A DNA stretch of 64,000 bases from Gammaproteobacteria bacterium (GCA_015491865.1 WFVD01000020.1:1-64000); one strand, 5' to 3'; shown: positions 9,273 to 20,300, numbered from the stretch's first letter. Program-made: numbers and translations. The notes: generated by a model not told the origin, from the letters alone.

Positions 9273-9638
9273 CTAGTGAGCCTGCTGTAACGGGTTACTC
9301 TGAAGAGCCGGGGTTGCTCCCCCCTGCCCCTGCACATAGCGCAGCACCTCCTGCAGTGAACGGAAAGTGCCCGCATCAAAATCACAGAACATCATCCCAA
9401 GCCCCTGCTCACAGGTGCGTGCAACCGTTGCGCGAATTCGATGGCGCGTCTCCTGCCCATCGCTTTGAATTTTGAACTTCAGCTCAACCACTGTATCTCG
9501 CGGGTAGGCTTTTTCAATCTCGACAAACAGACCACCCATACCGATATCCCTGACTTTGCACTCAGAAACTATTTCGCCACGGAAGGATAGATCGACATCC
9601 AGGTCGGCTCGCGTGCGCGGACTCCATCTTTGTTCCAT
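9273..9638 (-). CDS. PilZ-domain protein
   Basis: 121 residues, a single PilZ domain that probably binds cyclic di-GMP. The N-terminal arginine motif (RWSPRTRADLDV) and the strand motif VRDIGMGGLFVE are visible. The second is a variant of D/N-x-S-x-x-G with Gly in place of Ser, so binding should be tested rather than assumed. The C terminus has a short helix (FRSLQEVLRYVQGQ) and a disordered tail. It is monocistronic. A GGDEF-EAL protein that could act with it is encoded at 12646. The 232 bases upstream hold nothing else that I recognise. Confidence 0.85.
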   Translation of the reverse strand: MEQRWSPRTRADLDVDLSFRGEIVSECKVRDIGMGGLFVEIEKAYPRDTVVELKFKIQSDGQETRHRIRATVARTCEQGLGMMFCDFDAGTFRSLQEVLRYVQGQGGATPALQSNPLQQAH

Positions 9639-9870
9639 CTTATTCCTCCAGTTTTACTAAATTTTAAACGTCACACTGTCTGACGCGCCTTAAAATAACA
9701 GGCAATATTCATGCCAGAAACACCACTCTTGACTGTTTTCTACTTAAATAATAAACAGTTACCCAAGACTTCTACAATAAAATTAAACAGTTAATAGCCA
9801 CAAAAACTTTCTGGTTGTAAAGAAAACTGACGTAAAAACCAGCAATGAATAGCCGTTATAGACGACAACC

Positions 9871-10848
9871 CTATGCCCTTGCAACTGGAAAAACAACCAC
9901 CTCATCGATAGCGTCTGCCCTGGCAGCCAACATTACCAGCCGATCGAAACCGAGTGCAACACCTGATGATGCTGGCAATCCTGCCTCAAGTGCCGCCTGT
10001 AATCTGCGATTACAGCTGGGTACTGCCTCCCCATTCGCGAGGCGTAGAAGGCGATCACGCTCATAACGTCGCTGCAACTCATCGGCATCACACAACTCAT
10101 GATAACCATTGGCAAGCTCAACACCTGTGACATAGAGCTCAAAACGCTCCGCTAAAGGCTCTTCGCCCGGGCGTATTGTCGCCAGCGCAGCTTGTGACGC
10201 AGGGTAGTCATAAATAAAAACAGGCGCGTACGCTCCCAGCTGCGGCTCGATCAGGTGGCTCATCAATAGGTCGAGCCAGCCATCTCGTTCAAGCGCTCCT
10301 TTAGTAAGCCCGCCGGAGATCCCGGCCGCCTCTGCACATTGCCATAACGCCTCGAGCGAAGCGTGATGTGGATCTAAGCCGAGGTGGTGCTCAAATATTG
10401 CGCGATAACTGCTGCGCTCAAACTGCTGGTCAATGCCGAGCAGCAGTTGAACCAGCGCCTCCACCTCATCCATCAGTGCAAAATAGTCAAAACCGATCCG
10501 ATACCACTCCAGCATCGTAAATTCAGGGTTATGGCGCGCGCCACTCTCACCATCACGAAACGCCTTGCAGAGCTGGTAAATCGAACCACTACCCGCCGCC
10601 AGCAGCCGCTTCATTGCTGCCTCAGGGGAGGTCTGTAAAAATAGAGTGGTGTCAGGGGGAAGGTTCGGGCCGTTATAACAGGTCGAAAAACTCTGCAGGC
10701 AGGGGTCGCTCGCAGCCGCAACTGAGAGCAGTGGCGTCTCCACCTCAAGTACACCGCGCGCCGCAAAAAACTGCCGACTCTTAGCCAGCAATGCGGCACG
10801 CAGACGGATATTCTCGAGCGAGGCCGTCGGGCGCCAGCTATCATCCAT
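9871..10848 (-). CDS. epmA: EF-P--(R)-beta-lysine ligase EpmA
   Basis: 325 residues, a paralogue of the catalytic domain of lysyl-tRNA synthetase without the anticodon-binding domain. It attaches (R)-beta-lysine to Lys34 of EF-P. Class II motif 2 (FRDGESGARHNPEFTMLEWY) and motif 3 (GVALGFDRLVMLA) are intact. It lies two bases after efp on the same strand, and the mutase epmB is divergent from efp, so the first two enzymes of the modification path and their substrate are together. Confidence 0.95.
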   Translation of the reverse strand: MDDSWRPTASLENIRLRAALLAKSRQFFAARGVLEVETPLLSVAAASDPCLQSFSTCYNGPNLPPDTTLFLQTSPEAAMKRLLAAGSGSIYQLCKAFRDGESGARHNPEFTMLEWYRIGFDYFALMDEVEALVQLLLGIDQQFERSSYRAIFEHHLGLDPHHASLEALWQCAEAAGISGGLTKGALERDGWLDLLMSHLIEPQLGAYAPVFIYDYPASQAALATIRPGEEPLAERFELYVTGVELANGYHELCDADELQRRYERDRLLRLANGEAVPSCNRRLQAALEAGLPASSGVALGFDRLVMLAARADAIDEVVVFPVARA

Positions 10849-10850
10849 GG

Positions 10851-11420
10851 TTAGTTTTTTACGCGGGAGACATACTCACCAGTGCGGGTATCGATCTTAA
10901 GTAGCTCCCCGATATCAACAAATAGTGGCACACGCACCACCGCACCCGTTTCAAGTGTAGCCGGTTTGCCACCACCACCCGAGGTATCTCCACGCACGCC
11001 AGGATCGGTATCGGTCACAGTTAACTCGACAAAGTTTGGCGCTGCCACAGAGAGCGGCACGCCGTTCCACAACGTTACCAGGCATGTCTCCTGCCCTTTT
11101 AGCCATTTGGCGGTATCGGCCATTGCTGCCTCGCTGACCGCAAACTGCTCAAAACTGGAGGGCTCCATAAAATGCCACTGATCGCCATCTGAATAGAGAA
11201 ACTGCATCTCAGTATCCATCACATCAGCCGCTTCGACCGACTCACCCGACTTATAGGTGCGCTCATAGACCTTGCCGCTCTTCAGGTTACGCAGCTTAAC
11301 CCGACAAAAAGCCTGCCCTTTGCCCGGTTTAACAAATTCATTTTCGATAATCGAACAGGGATCACCATCAATCATCAATTTCAGACCGCCCCTGAATTCA
11401 TTGGTACTATATGTTGCCAT
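10851..11420 (-). CDS. efp: Elongation factor P
   Basis: 189 residues, three beta-barrel domains. EF-P rescues ribosomes stalled at polyproline. The modified residue is Lys34 in [13 protein letters not shown], the lysine-type loop that EpmA recognises, which agrees with the neighbouring epmA and epmB. The C-terminal signature [20 protein letters not shown] is complete. A 92-bp gap separates the gene from divergent epmB and should contain both promoters. Confidence 0.97.
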   Translation of the reverse strand: MATYSTNEFRGGLKLMIDGDPCSIIENEFVKPGKGQAFCRVKLRNLKSGKVYERTYKSGESVEAADVMDTEMQFLYSDGDQWHFMEPSSFEQFAVSEAAMADTAKWLKGQETCLVTLWNGVPLSVAAPNFVELTVTDTDPGVRGDTSGGGGKPATLETGAVVRVPLFVDIGELLKIDTRTGEYVSRVKN

Positions 11421-11512
11421 TTTTTATTTGATCTCTAAATATATAAACGTAAGCGCTCCATTGTATACAACAATGCTTTACCAATAAAACTAAACGGCTC
11501 TACACTGAATAA

Positions 11513-12571
11513 ATGAATCCCCTATCGATAACCTCCCGCCAGAAGCTGGGCACCCTCCGGAACCAGAGCTCACAGCAGACAGATCAACCGTGGCAACAGG
11601 CGCTAGCCAGTTCGATACGTACACCGGCAGCACTGCTTAGCGCACTTGAATTAACTCCGGAACAGCTCCCCGCACTATTTGATGGTGGCGCTAAGTTTCC
11701 ACTTCGTGTGCCACACAGCTTCGTTGCGAGAATGAAAAAGGGAGCGCCTGATGACCCGCTGCTGCGCCAGGTACTGCCGCTGGATGTAGAGAACGATTTG
11801 ACTCATGGCTATTTTACCGATCCGGTAGGCGACCTTCACGCTAGCAAAGCGCCGGGGCTGCTCCACAAATATCAAGGCCGAGCGCTGCTGATTACCACCG
11901 CGGCATGCGCGGTCCATTGCCGCTACTGCTTCAGACGCCATTTCCCTTATCAGCAGCAGAATGCCATCACTAATGAGTGGGAAGAGGCGGTACGCTACCT
12001 CGAACAGGCGAGCACCGTCACTGAGATCATCCTCAGCGGGGGCGACCCACTGGCACTCAGCGACCAGCGCCTGGCTGTTTTAATCGACAGACTCGCGCAG
12101 ATCCCTCATCTCAGACGGCTACGCATCCATACCCGACTCCCCATCGTAATTCCAGCGCGCGTCACCGATTCACTCATCACACTACTCTCCGATACCCGAT
12201 TAAATCCCGTCATTGTGCTCCACACCAATCACCCCAACGAGATCGACACCACCGTTCAACAGGCGATTAAACGGTTGCAGGCCATCCCCGGCATTACGCT
12301 ACTCAACCAGAGTGTTCTGCTCAAAGGCGTCAATGATGAGAGTGAAACATTAATCTCACTCAGTGAAACGCTTTTTGCCAGCGGCATCCTCCCCTACTAT
12401 CTCCATCTGCTCGATAAAGCTCAGGGGAGCGCACACTTCAATGTGCCCGTGGAAAAGGCCGTTAAACTACTGACAGAGATACATGCTCAGCTACCTGGCT
12501 ATCTTGTTCCTCGACTGGCACAGGAAGTAGCCGGTGCCAAAGGTAAAACCCTGATTACCGAGAAACAATAA
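11513..12571 (+). CDS. epmB: EF-P beta-lysylation protein EpmB (lysine 2,3-aminomutase type)
   Basis: 352 residues, radical SAM enzyme that makes (R)-beta-lysine for EF-P. The CxxxCxxC cluster ligands are C132, C136 and C139 (ACAVHCRYCFRRHFPY). The SAM-binding GGDPL (EIILSGGDPLALSD) and the PLP/lysine region near the C terminus follow the KamA family, but the protein is shorter than catabolic aminomutases, as expected for EpmB. It is divergent from efp. Confidence 0.94.
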   Translation: MNPLSITSRQKLGTLRNQSSQQTDQPWQQALASSIRTPAALLSALELTPEQLPALFDGGAKFPLRVPHSFVARMKKGAPDDPLLRQVLPLDVENDLTHGYFTDPVGDLHASKAPGLLHKYQGRALLITTAACAVHCRYCFRRHFPYQQQNAITNEWEEAVRYLEQASTVTEIILSGGDPLALSDQRLAVLIDRLAQIPHLRRLRIHTRLPIVIPARVTDSLITLLSDTRLNPVIVLHTNHPNEIDTTVQQAIKRLQAIPGITLLNQSVLLKGVNDESETLISLSETLFASGILPYYLHLLDKAQGSAHFNVPVEKAVKLLTEIHAQLPGYLVPRLAQEVAGAKGKTLITEKQ

Positions 12572-12645
12572 AGAAAACCTGCCAGGGCACGATACTATTA
12601 AAACAACAAAAATAATCTCTCAGACATCATACACGGGGATCTCTA

Positions 12646-14409
12646 GTGAGCAGTAACAACCAGGCAACAGAGACAGTTCAACTGCTTTTCATTGGTGCGA
12701 CCGATGAGGTTGCTGCACAATGCGAGCCAGTGATCAGCGGTATTGGTATCAGATACAACCATCAAATCACCACCACGCTAACATCATTAGAAATGGCATT
12801 TAGCAAACAGCGATGGGATATTATCCTTATCTTTCCCCCTTTAGAGACTGTCGATCTCTCTCAGATTATGGCGTCAATGGCAACACACAACATCGACGGC
12901 ACGCTGCTGATCTGTTGTGACGAACTTGCTGGTGATACAGCACTACGCGGCATGAAAGGGGGAGCACAGAACACTGTCTCATTGCAACATTGCGAGCACT
13001 TCCAGTTAACACTCAAACGTGAAATCGAAGTGTTAAAAGATCGTCGCCTGCTACATAAACTGCAGGGCGATCTAAATACAGCAGCAACACAGGATGGAAC
13101 AGCCAGTCGGCATAAAAAAGATCTGCTCACTGGCCTCTACACCCAGCACTTTTTTACGACTGGCTCCCAGCAGGCGTTTAACAAGTCACCGCCCGGTGAT
13201 AACACCCAGCACAGCATCATCTTTATTACGCTTGATAAAATCGACATGATCCGTGAGCAGGTCGGTATCGCAGCCGCTGATATTATCATTGCCGAAATCG
13301 CCAGCTGTATCCGTCGCTACATTCCAGCCAGTTACCCCATTGCCCGTATTGATCACCATAGCTTTGCTCTGCTGATCCAGAAAACAACATTGAAGAAAGT
13401 ACAATCGGCTGCACAGGCGATCCGCAAAACAGTATCCGATTTTATAATAGATATTGCAGGCTCAGACATCTCTCGTGTCACCTGCAGTATCGGTTTTGCC
13501 CTCACCAACGATAAAACCGACACCGCTCAACTGATCATGAGACAGGCTCAGATGGCGTGCGAAGGAGCCAGTGCGGCCGGCGGCAACCAGTTCCGCCTGT
13601 TTGATCCCGGTAGTGATGAGCAGTACGGCCTTGCCAGGGAGCTAAAAGAAGAGCAGCTGTGGGAAGGACGCATCCGTGCCGCACTCAAAGAGAACCGTTT
13701 TAAACTGCTCTACCAACCGATCGTCAGCCTCAGGTCTAACACCGCTGAGAATTATGAGCTTCTGTTGCGTATGCTCGATGATAACCATGAAGAGATTCTG
13801 CCTGGTGAATTCATGCCGATTGCGGCGCAGGCAGGATTAATGCCTGCCATCGACCGCTGGGTGACACGCAACGCGTTGACCGAGCTGAGCGAACGCCGAC
13901 GCAGTGGTAAAGATACCAGCTTCTTCATCAAACTCGACCACACTACTCTGAGTGACGGCGACTTTCACACCTGGCTTAGTGAGCGGTTACGTGCCAATAA
14001 GATGCCTGGGGATGCGCTGGTTTTTGAGATTAGCGAACGCTCAGATCTTAAATCCCCTGGTGAAGTTGCTCAGTTTATGCAGCAACTAAAGGTGCTTCGT
14101 TGCCGCTGTGCGCTCGACCATTTTGGTGATAACGAAGCATCCCTTGAGCGCCTGCGGCGGTTACCCATCGATTTTATCAAGATCGATCGCAGTCTGATCC
14201 AACGTATCAAATCAGACCCCGCTATTCAGACAAAAGTAAAACGGCTGGTCGCAACCGCGCATGACCATTCACAGAAAGCTATCGCAGAATTTGTACAGGA
14301 TGCCAGTACGCTCAGCAGACTATGGTCATGTGAGATGGACTACATTCAGGGTTATTTTCTACAAAGACCCGACGGAACCATGGACTATGACTTTGCCGAA
14401 GAGAACTAA
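12646..14409 (+). CDS. Degenerate GGDEF-EAL protein with N-terminal receiver-like domain
   Basis: 587 residues, start GTG. Residues about 10-130 look like a receiver domain without an obvious phosphorylation Asp pattern. The GGDEF domain (about 155-325) has DHHSF at 236-240 in place of GGDEF, so it should not make cyclic di-GMP. The EAL domain (about 345-580) starts LYQPIVSL and keeps E of the EAL position (ELL, 371-373), K512, E548 and Q568, but the metal-ligand Asn is Lys (FIKL) and DDFG is DHFG. This suggests a binding or signalling protein of the FimX kind rather than an enzyme. The gene converges on cti with eight bases between the stops and no visible terminator. Confidence 0.85.
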   Translation: MSSNNQATETVQLLFIGATDEVAAQCEPVISGIGIRYNHQITTTLTSLEMAFSKQRWDIILIFPPLETVDLSQIMASMATHNIDGTLLICCDELAGDTALRGMKGGAQNTVSLQHCEHFQLTLKREIEVLKDRRLLHKLQGDLNTAATQDGTASRHKKDLLTGLYTQHFFTTGSQQAFNKSPPGDNTQHSIIFITLDKIDMIREQVGIAAADIIIAEIASCIRRYIPASYPIARIDHHSFALLIQKTTLKKVQSAAQAIRKTVSDFIIDIAGSDISRVTCSIGFALTNDKTDTAQLIMRQAQMACEGASAAGGNQFRLFDPGSDEQYGLARELKEEQLWEGRIRAALKENRFKLLYQPIVSLRSNTAENYELLLRMLDDNHEEILPGEFMPIAAQAGLMPAIDRWVTRNALTELSERRRSGKDTSFFIKLDHTTLSDGDFHTWLSERLRANKMPGDALVFEISERSDLKSPGEVAQFMQQLKVLRCRCALDHFGDNEASLERLRRLPIDFIKIDRSLIQRIKSDPAIQTKVKRLVATAHDHSQKAIAEFVQDASTLSRLWSCEMDYIQGYFLQRPDGTMDYDFAEEN

Positions 14410-14417
14410 GGGGTTCT

Positions 14418-16826
14418 TTAACGATTCTGGTAACGATTCAGATCAAACAGTCCGGACATGACCGGTCTGTTCCGTGCATATTCATCCTGAAACCAGTCAG
14501 CCAGCTCCCAGAATGCCGGATTGGTTCGTCTGACTCCATATTTATCAACAAACCGCTTATAGTCTTCATGGTTACGGATGGTGGCACAGTGTCTGGCGAA
14601 CGCCTCCACCTCAGATAACGCCACAGAAAAGAAGAAATTGGGATAGGCGCCCTCTAACCACTTCACTACAGTCATTGAATCCTTATCTATATCGGCACGA
14701 TCTCGTTCACGCTCATCGGCGAGAAACGAGGTCACATTCTTGTAGGCCTTGTTGCGAATCAATGTGTAGGCGAAGTCATCCTCTGGCTGACCCGTCGTGA
14801 CTCGTACAAAGGCGACATCAGGAAAGGGATACAGTTTTTCACCCTGCAGCTGCGCGATCTTTTCCATCGCCCGATCCGCTTTCCGCTCAGTACGCTTTAC
14901 CACAATTTTTTCACAGTTGATATTGCCGCAGTGGTTCATCGCCTCTGCACGTTGTGCTAGGTGTGAAAGCCTCTGCCTGATCTGCTGATAGAGTTCCCGC
15001 TGCGGGTCATCTGTCTGGTATCCGATCACCGCATCAGTATTCAGCCACTCCTGCGGCGCAGCAAAGAGCTTCTCAATACGACTCCGCTGTCCGGTATACC
15101 AGCTATCACGAATCGCCTTTCGCTGCGCGGCCGGGAGAAAAGCCAGGAAATAATCTTCACCCTCCATCCGCATAAAATCCATGTAGATCCTTGTGCCCAG
15201 GCGGTGCCCCATATTGCCGTAGACATTAAACCCGGCCACCAGTAGATAATGGATCCGTTCAAATAGTGGATAGTCAATGACCCAGGCCGTCTCAGGCTCG
15301 TTACCGACCAGCCCGTATGCCACAGAGCCGCTATCAAAATGACGAAAGACCGTTAGCGCCGCACTCGGATTACTGCCATCACCATCCCAGATGAATCTGC
15401 TCGCCTCCTTAAGATCGCGGGTACCAATCGTCTTGAACCAGGCCTGCTTTCTCTCCATATAGCGTCGCTGCCCTTTCCAGTACTCCGTCCAGAGACGGAT
15501 CAGATCCAGGTTACTACCACCATCAGCAGGCACTTGCAGCTCATCTGCCATCGCTGTAATGAAGAGAGCATCATTGGTAATTATTGGCTGGCCAGGGTCA
15601 AAAAACAGCACCCAGAACTGATCTTCAATCACATCCAGTGCGATCTGTCCACGGCAGACCGGCCCTTTGATAAACCCTTCGATAAAAAAGTGCGCATCAT
15701 CCAGCAGAAACCGGTAGCGTGATTCGGCTGGAATAGCTGCAAAAACCTTAAACGGATTGGAGGCGATCGCTGACGCATAGGAGGGCAGTTTATCTACCTC
15801 GTAGTCATCCCTCAGAAAGAGTTCACGATACCGCTGCATACGCCCTTCAGAAAGCTCATAGACGATATGGCTCTTCGCAACGATACCAGGATGATACCTC
15901 AGTAGTCGGTAGAAAAATGGAGCCTTCCCCGGGTCATCGTAGGGGAGCACGGTCGGGATCTCGTCAATCACCTCACCCGCAGGTGTGGTAGAGCGCACCA
16001 GGCGATAAAATTCACGCGCGGGTGATCCGGCAAAATGGATGTGAGCGTGAAAGAGGTGCTCATAAAGATAACGGCTCACCAGCTGTTGCTTATTGGAGGG
16101 GTGGTTCAGAAAATCTTCCCACTGGCTGATTTGTGGTAACACGGTGGACGAAGCGGTAGCGGGCGGCGGTGCGGGAGAACCCTGTCCCAGCCAGGAGACC
16201 AATGTTTTGTATTCTTGCTGCGATAGATCTGGCATCGCATAGGGCATTCCCCACAGTGGGTGCTCCTCTGCATAATCATCGACCCTCTCCAACGTCGGGC
16301 AGTGCTCCTCTCGATCAATCCCCAGGGTAAAACTCTCCGGCAGCTGACCATGCTCGGGTTGTGGGTGCTGCCGCTTCAGCCGCAAAAGATGGTAGAGCAC
16401 AGAGTTCTCCAGGTTCTTTTCTACTGTCTGCTCGCCCTCATTAATGACTGCAGAGAACCCTCTGGCACGCCACTCCTCTGTTGTCCTCGCATCAATAAAC
16501 AGGCGTGTCGGCTCCATTGTAGAGATACGTTTCGGTTCGTAAATACGCTCATCGCTAGCGCCACGCCTCACCCCCTCAATCGAAGAGAGTTTTAGCTGGC
16601 AAGGTGCATCATAGCAGCCATGGCAAACCACACAACGCCGCTCTAGAATTGGCTTGACCTGCTCATATGAGACTGGCTCATCCAGTTCAACTAACAACTC
16701 ATCTCCCATCCCAGCCGGATCCGGAGACTTCTGTTGGGAATAGGCCATGAGTACAGCTAAAAGGGTGATCAACAAGATGATCACCACCCTTTTTCTGACA
16801 GACTTATTCTTATTCAAGCGGGACAC
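14418..16826 (-). CDS. cti: Fatty acid cis/trans isomerase (haem c type)
   Basis: 802 residues, start GTG. Cti converts cis to trans double bonds in membrane phospholipids without reducing them, a fast response to solvents, heat and metals. The N terminus has a single hydrophobic export segment (VVIILLITLLAVLMAYS), and the haem site CVVCH is at 65-69, as in Cti proteins. The long periplasmic C-terminal domain fits the family in length. A similar local pattern (RCVVCH followed by a Lys, Leu-Ser and EGV) recurs in the membrane protein at 30401. Neighbours do not form an operon with it. Confidence 0.9.
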   Translation of the reverse strand: MSRLNKNKSVRKRVVIILLITLLAVLMAYSQQKSPDPAGMGDELLVELDEPVSYEQVKPILERRCVVCHGCYDAPCQLKLSSIEGVRRGASDERIYEPKRISTMEPTRLFIDARTTEEWRARGFSAVINEGEQTVEKNLENSVLYHLLRLKRQHPQPEHGQLPESFTLGIDREEHCPTLERVDDYAEEHPLWGMPYAMPDLSQQEYKTLVSWLGQGSPAPPPATASSTVLPQISQWEDFLNHPSNKQQLVSRYLYEHLFHAHIHFAGSPAREFYRLVRSTTPAGEVIDEIPTVLPYDDPGKAPFFYRLLRYHPGIVAKSHIVYELSEGRMQRYRELFLRDDYEVDKLPSYASAIASNPFKVFAAIPAESRYRFLLDDAHFFIEGFIKGPVCRGQIALDVIEDQFWVLFFDPGQPIITNDALFITAMADELQVPADGGSNLDLIRLWTEYWKGQRRYMERKQAWFKTIGTRDLKEASRFIWDGDGSNPSAALTVFRHFDSGSVAYGLVGNEPETAWVIDYPLFERIHYLLVAGFNVYGNMGHRLGTRIYMDFMRMEGEDYFLAFLPAAQRKAIRDSWYTGQRSRIEKLFAAPQEWLNTDAVIGYQTDDPQRELYQQIRQRLSHLAQRAEAMNHCGNINCEKIVVKRTERKADRAMEKIAQLQGEKLYPFPDVAFVRVTTGQPEDDFAYTLIRNKAYKNVTSFLADERERDRADIDKDSMTVVKWLEGAYPNFFFSVALSEVEAFARHCATIRNHEDYKRFVDKYGVRRTNPAFWELADWFQDEYARNRPVMSGLFDLNRYQNR

Positions 16827-16914
16827 TTTCAGTCTCGGGTTTCACGCATACCCTCCCCATACGGCATGATAGTGATTTCATCTCTGATCAGTTTTTCGCG
16901 CGTCTGCTGTTTTA

Positions 16915-16949
16915 ACTCAGCCTACTATACGATAGTATCGCTGCTGAGT
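16915..16949. other. Stem-loop in the gap between the PII-like gene and cti
   Basis: ACTCAGC (16915-16921) pairs with GCTGAGT (16943-16949), and inside it TACTAT pairs with ATAGTA around a three-base loop. There is no T tract on either side, so I do not call it an intrinsic terminator. It could end or protect the transcript of the efflux operon that stops at 16989. Confidence 0.45.
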
Positions 16950-16988
16950 CCTATGGGAGGGGAGGAGATTTTTTAAGGAACCTCTACA

Positions 16989-17312
16989 TCAGCAACCATC
17001 CACTACCGCACGCCTGGTTCGAATATGATAGAGCTTTTCGACTGGCAGTATCGCAACAATGCCATCCCCCTCCATATCAAGGCATGCAGCATCCATAATC
17101 GCCTGGGCGATAGTCTCTGCCTCACTCGCCTCAATAAAGAGTTCGACACGTGCATGGTTTGTCATCCAGTCTTTGGCGTAAAAGTCAATATATTCACCAT
17201 AGCCTTTTACTTTTGAAATGCTGAGACCACTAACCCCCAGTTCTTGTAACTTTTTCTCGACTTTATCCAGTAATTCAATGCGAAATATAGCCGTTACTTT
17301 TCGATAATCCAT
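16989..17312 (-). CDS. PII-like signalling protein linked to metal efflux
   Basis: 107 residues with the PII fold pattern: an opening strand-helix (YRKVTAIFRIELLDKVEKKL), KVKGYGEY at the base of the T-loop, a helix with AQAIMDAACLDMEGDGIVAI and the final HIRTRRA. The T-loop is much shorter than in GlnB/GlnK and lacks the uridylylated Tyr region, and the B-loop is altered (DMEGDG). It belongs with the PII relatives encoded beside RND heavy-metal efflux genes rather than with nitrogen regulators. It starts 17 bases after cusA1 with a strong ribosome binding site (GGAGGAG), so it is the last gene of that operon. Ligand and partner are unknown; regulation of the efflux pump is inference. Confidence 0.8.
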   Translation of the reverse strand: MDYRKVTAIFRIELLDKVEKKLQELGVSGLSISKVKGYGEYIDFYAKDWMTNHARVELFIEASEAETIAQAIMDAACLDMEGDGIVAILPVEKLYHIRTRRAVVDGC

Positions 17313-17329
17313 CGATTACTCTCCTCCGC

Positions 17330-20300
17330 TTATTCGCTTATCAGGTTATTCTCTGCCTTCATCCAGTTTTTACGCTGATGAATGCGCTCTTTGGCCTGTA
17401 ATATCCAACCATAAACTACTGGCAGAACAACGAGTGATAACAGGGTTGTGGTCACCATTCCTCCCACCATCGGTGCCGCAATTCGCTGCATCACTTCGGA
17501 ACCCGTGCCACTACCAAACATAATTGGTAACAGGCCGGCAATCACCGCCACGGCCGTCATAACGATAGGGCGTACCCGCTCTGAGGTCCCCACCCTTACG
17601 CCTTCTAATATCTCCGCAGCTGTCAGGAAGGCGAACTGGTTTCGTTCTTTAGCACCTTTCTCCTGGCGGCGTCGCGCCACTTCCTGGTCGATAAAAGTCA
17701 GCACCAGCACTCCGATCTCCGCAGCGACACCAGCAAGCGCAATAAAACCAACAGCGACCGCTACCGACATGTTGAAACCGAACCAGTAGATCAACCAGAT
17801 ACCACCGACCAGTGCGAACGGCACTGATAGCAACACCACCAGCGGTGCACTGATATTGCCAAAATTAAAATAGAGTAGTAGAAAAATGAGCAGCAGGGTT
17901 GCAGGCACCACCACTTGAAGCCGTTTGGTCGCACGCTCCATATACTCAAACTGGCCAGACCAGGTGACGGTATAACCGGGTGGAATCTCCACCTGATCAG
18001 CCAGAACTTTTTTAGCCAGCGCCACATAGCCTCCAATGTCGGAACCTTTAATATCGACATAGAGCCAGGCGTTTGGTGTCGCATTCTCACTCTTGATAAC
18101 GGGGGCGCCACGCCGCTCAACAATATCGGCCACCTGTGCCAATGGAATCTGCGCACCTGAAGGAGTGGGAATCAACACCCGCGCCAGACTTTCGGGCGAA
18201 TCACGCAACTCACGCGGATAGCGTAAATTGACGGGATAGCGCTCCAGCCCCTCTACGGTATAAGTGACGTTCATTCCCCCGATTGCAGAACTGATGGCCT
18301 TTTGCACATCCCCTACAGTCAAGCCATAACGGGCAGCCCTTTTTCGATCAATATCAAAGTCGATAAAATAACCACCCACCGCGCGATCAGCAAAGGCTGA
18401 AAGGGTCTCCGGGATTGTTTTCATAGCGCGTTCGATCTCTTCGGAGATCCTTGCCAGCTCACCAAGATTTGGTCCACTCACCTTTATGCCGATCGGTGTT
18501 TTGATGCCTGTCGAAAGCATATCGATACGTGTTTTGATCGGCATCGTCCAGGCGTTCGCCAGCCCAGGAAAACGGATCGCCTTGTCCATCTCCGACATCA
18601 GGGTCTGCATCTTTTTATCGGGATCAGGCCACTCCTCACGTGGTTTAAGCCGTGCAATAGTCTCCATCATTGAGAGTGATGCCGGGTCGGTCGCACTTTC
18701 GGAACGCCCCACTTTTCCAAACACTGTCTCCACTTCCGGAAATGTCTTGAGAATCTTATCAGTCTGTTGCAACAGCTCTTTGGCCTTGGTGATAGAGATA
18801 CCGGGAAAGGTGGTCGGCATGTAGAGCACATCCCCTTCATCGAGCGGCGGCATAAACTCACTACCAAGTTTTGATAACGGATACCAGGTAACTACCAGTA
18901 ATACTATCGCCCCGATCAACGTTAGCTTCCGCCACCCCATTGCCAGCCTTAATGTCGGTGTGTGCAGAAAATGGAGTATCCGGTTCACCGGATTCCTCGC
19001 CTCAGGCAGGATCTTGCCGCGAATAAACCAGCCCATCAGCAGTGGCACCAGCGTCACCGCTAATAGTGCGGCAGCAGCCATCGAATAGGTGCTGGTAAAT
19101 GCAAGTGGTGAAAAAAGACGCCCTTCCTGCCCTTGCAGGGTGAAAATTGCCAGATACGAGGAGGTGATAATCAGCAATGAAAAGAATAGCGCGGGCCCTA
19201 CCTCTTTAGCTGCGGCAGTGGTAGCAGCCCAGCGCTCCTGAGTGGTCAGTTCTGACCCTTTTTTATTCCCCGCACGCTCCAGATGTTTATGGGCGTTTTC
19301 AATCATCACTATTGCACCATCAACCATCGCACCGATAGTAATGGCGATCCCTCCTAGCGACATAATGTTGGCATTAAGCCCCTGCCAGCGCATCGCTAGA
19401 AAAGCGAGCAGAATACCGATCGGCAGTGCAACAATGGCAACCAGTGCAGAGCGAGCATGAAGCAGAAAAATAATGCAGACCAGGCTAACGACAAAAAATT
19501 CCTCGATCAGTTTCTCACTCAGGTTGTCCACTGCCCGCTCAATGAGCGCACCACGATCATAGGTAGTGACAATTTCAACCCCCTCGGGTAGTCCCTTGCT
19601 CAGTTCTGCTAATTTGGCCCGTACCCCTTCGATGGTTGCCAGCGCATTTTCACCAAAACGCATAATGACAATTCCGCCCACCACCTCTCCCTCTCCATTC
19701 AGCTCTGCCAGACCACGCCGTAATTCTGGGCCAATATGGACATGAGCAATGTCTTCAAGTCGGATCGGTGTGCCATTGGCATCAGCACCTACAGAAATGT
19801 CATTAAGATCTTCAATACTCCGGATATAACCTCGGCCTCGCACCATATACTCTGTTTCCGACATCTCAATCAGCTTGCCACCGACATCATTATTGGAATT
19901 CTGTATTGCGCGCTTCACTTTTGATAACGGAATGTTATAGGCGTCCAGCGCACTGGGATCAACTTCTACCTGGTACTGTTTAACATAGCCACCCAGCGCA
20001 GCCACTTCCGAAACACCTGGCACTGTCTGGAGTGGATAACGCAGATACCAGTCCTGAATCGAGCGTAGTTGTGAAAGATCATGACGGCCAGTTTTATCGA
20101 CAAGTGCATACTCATAGATCCACCCCACCCCTGTGGCATCCGGCCCCAGCGCTGGATTGGTTCCTTCAGGCAGACGATCTCCCACATAATTAAGTGACTC
20201 CAGTACGCGTGAACGTGCCCAATACATATCAGTACCATCTTCAAAGATGATGTAAACAAAAGAGTAACCAAAAAATGAGTAACCCCGTACGACGCTCGCC

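Noticed and set aside
16915-16949. Intrinsic terminator after the PII-like gene
   Set aside because: The hairpin is good but no T tract follows on either strand, so it is listed only as a stem-loop.
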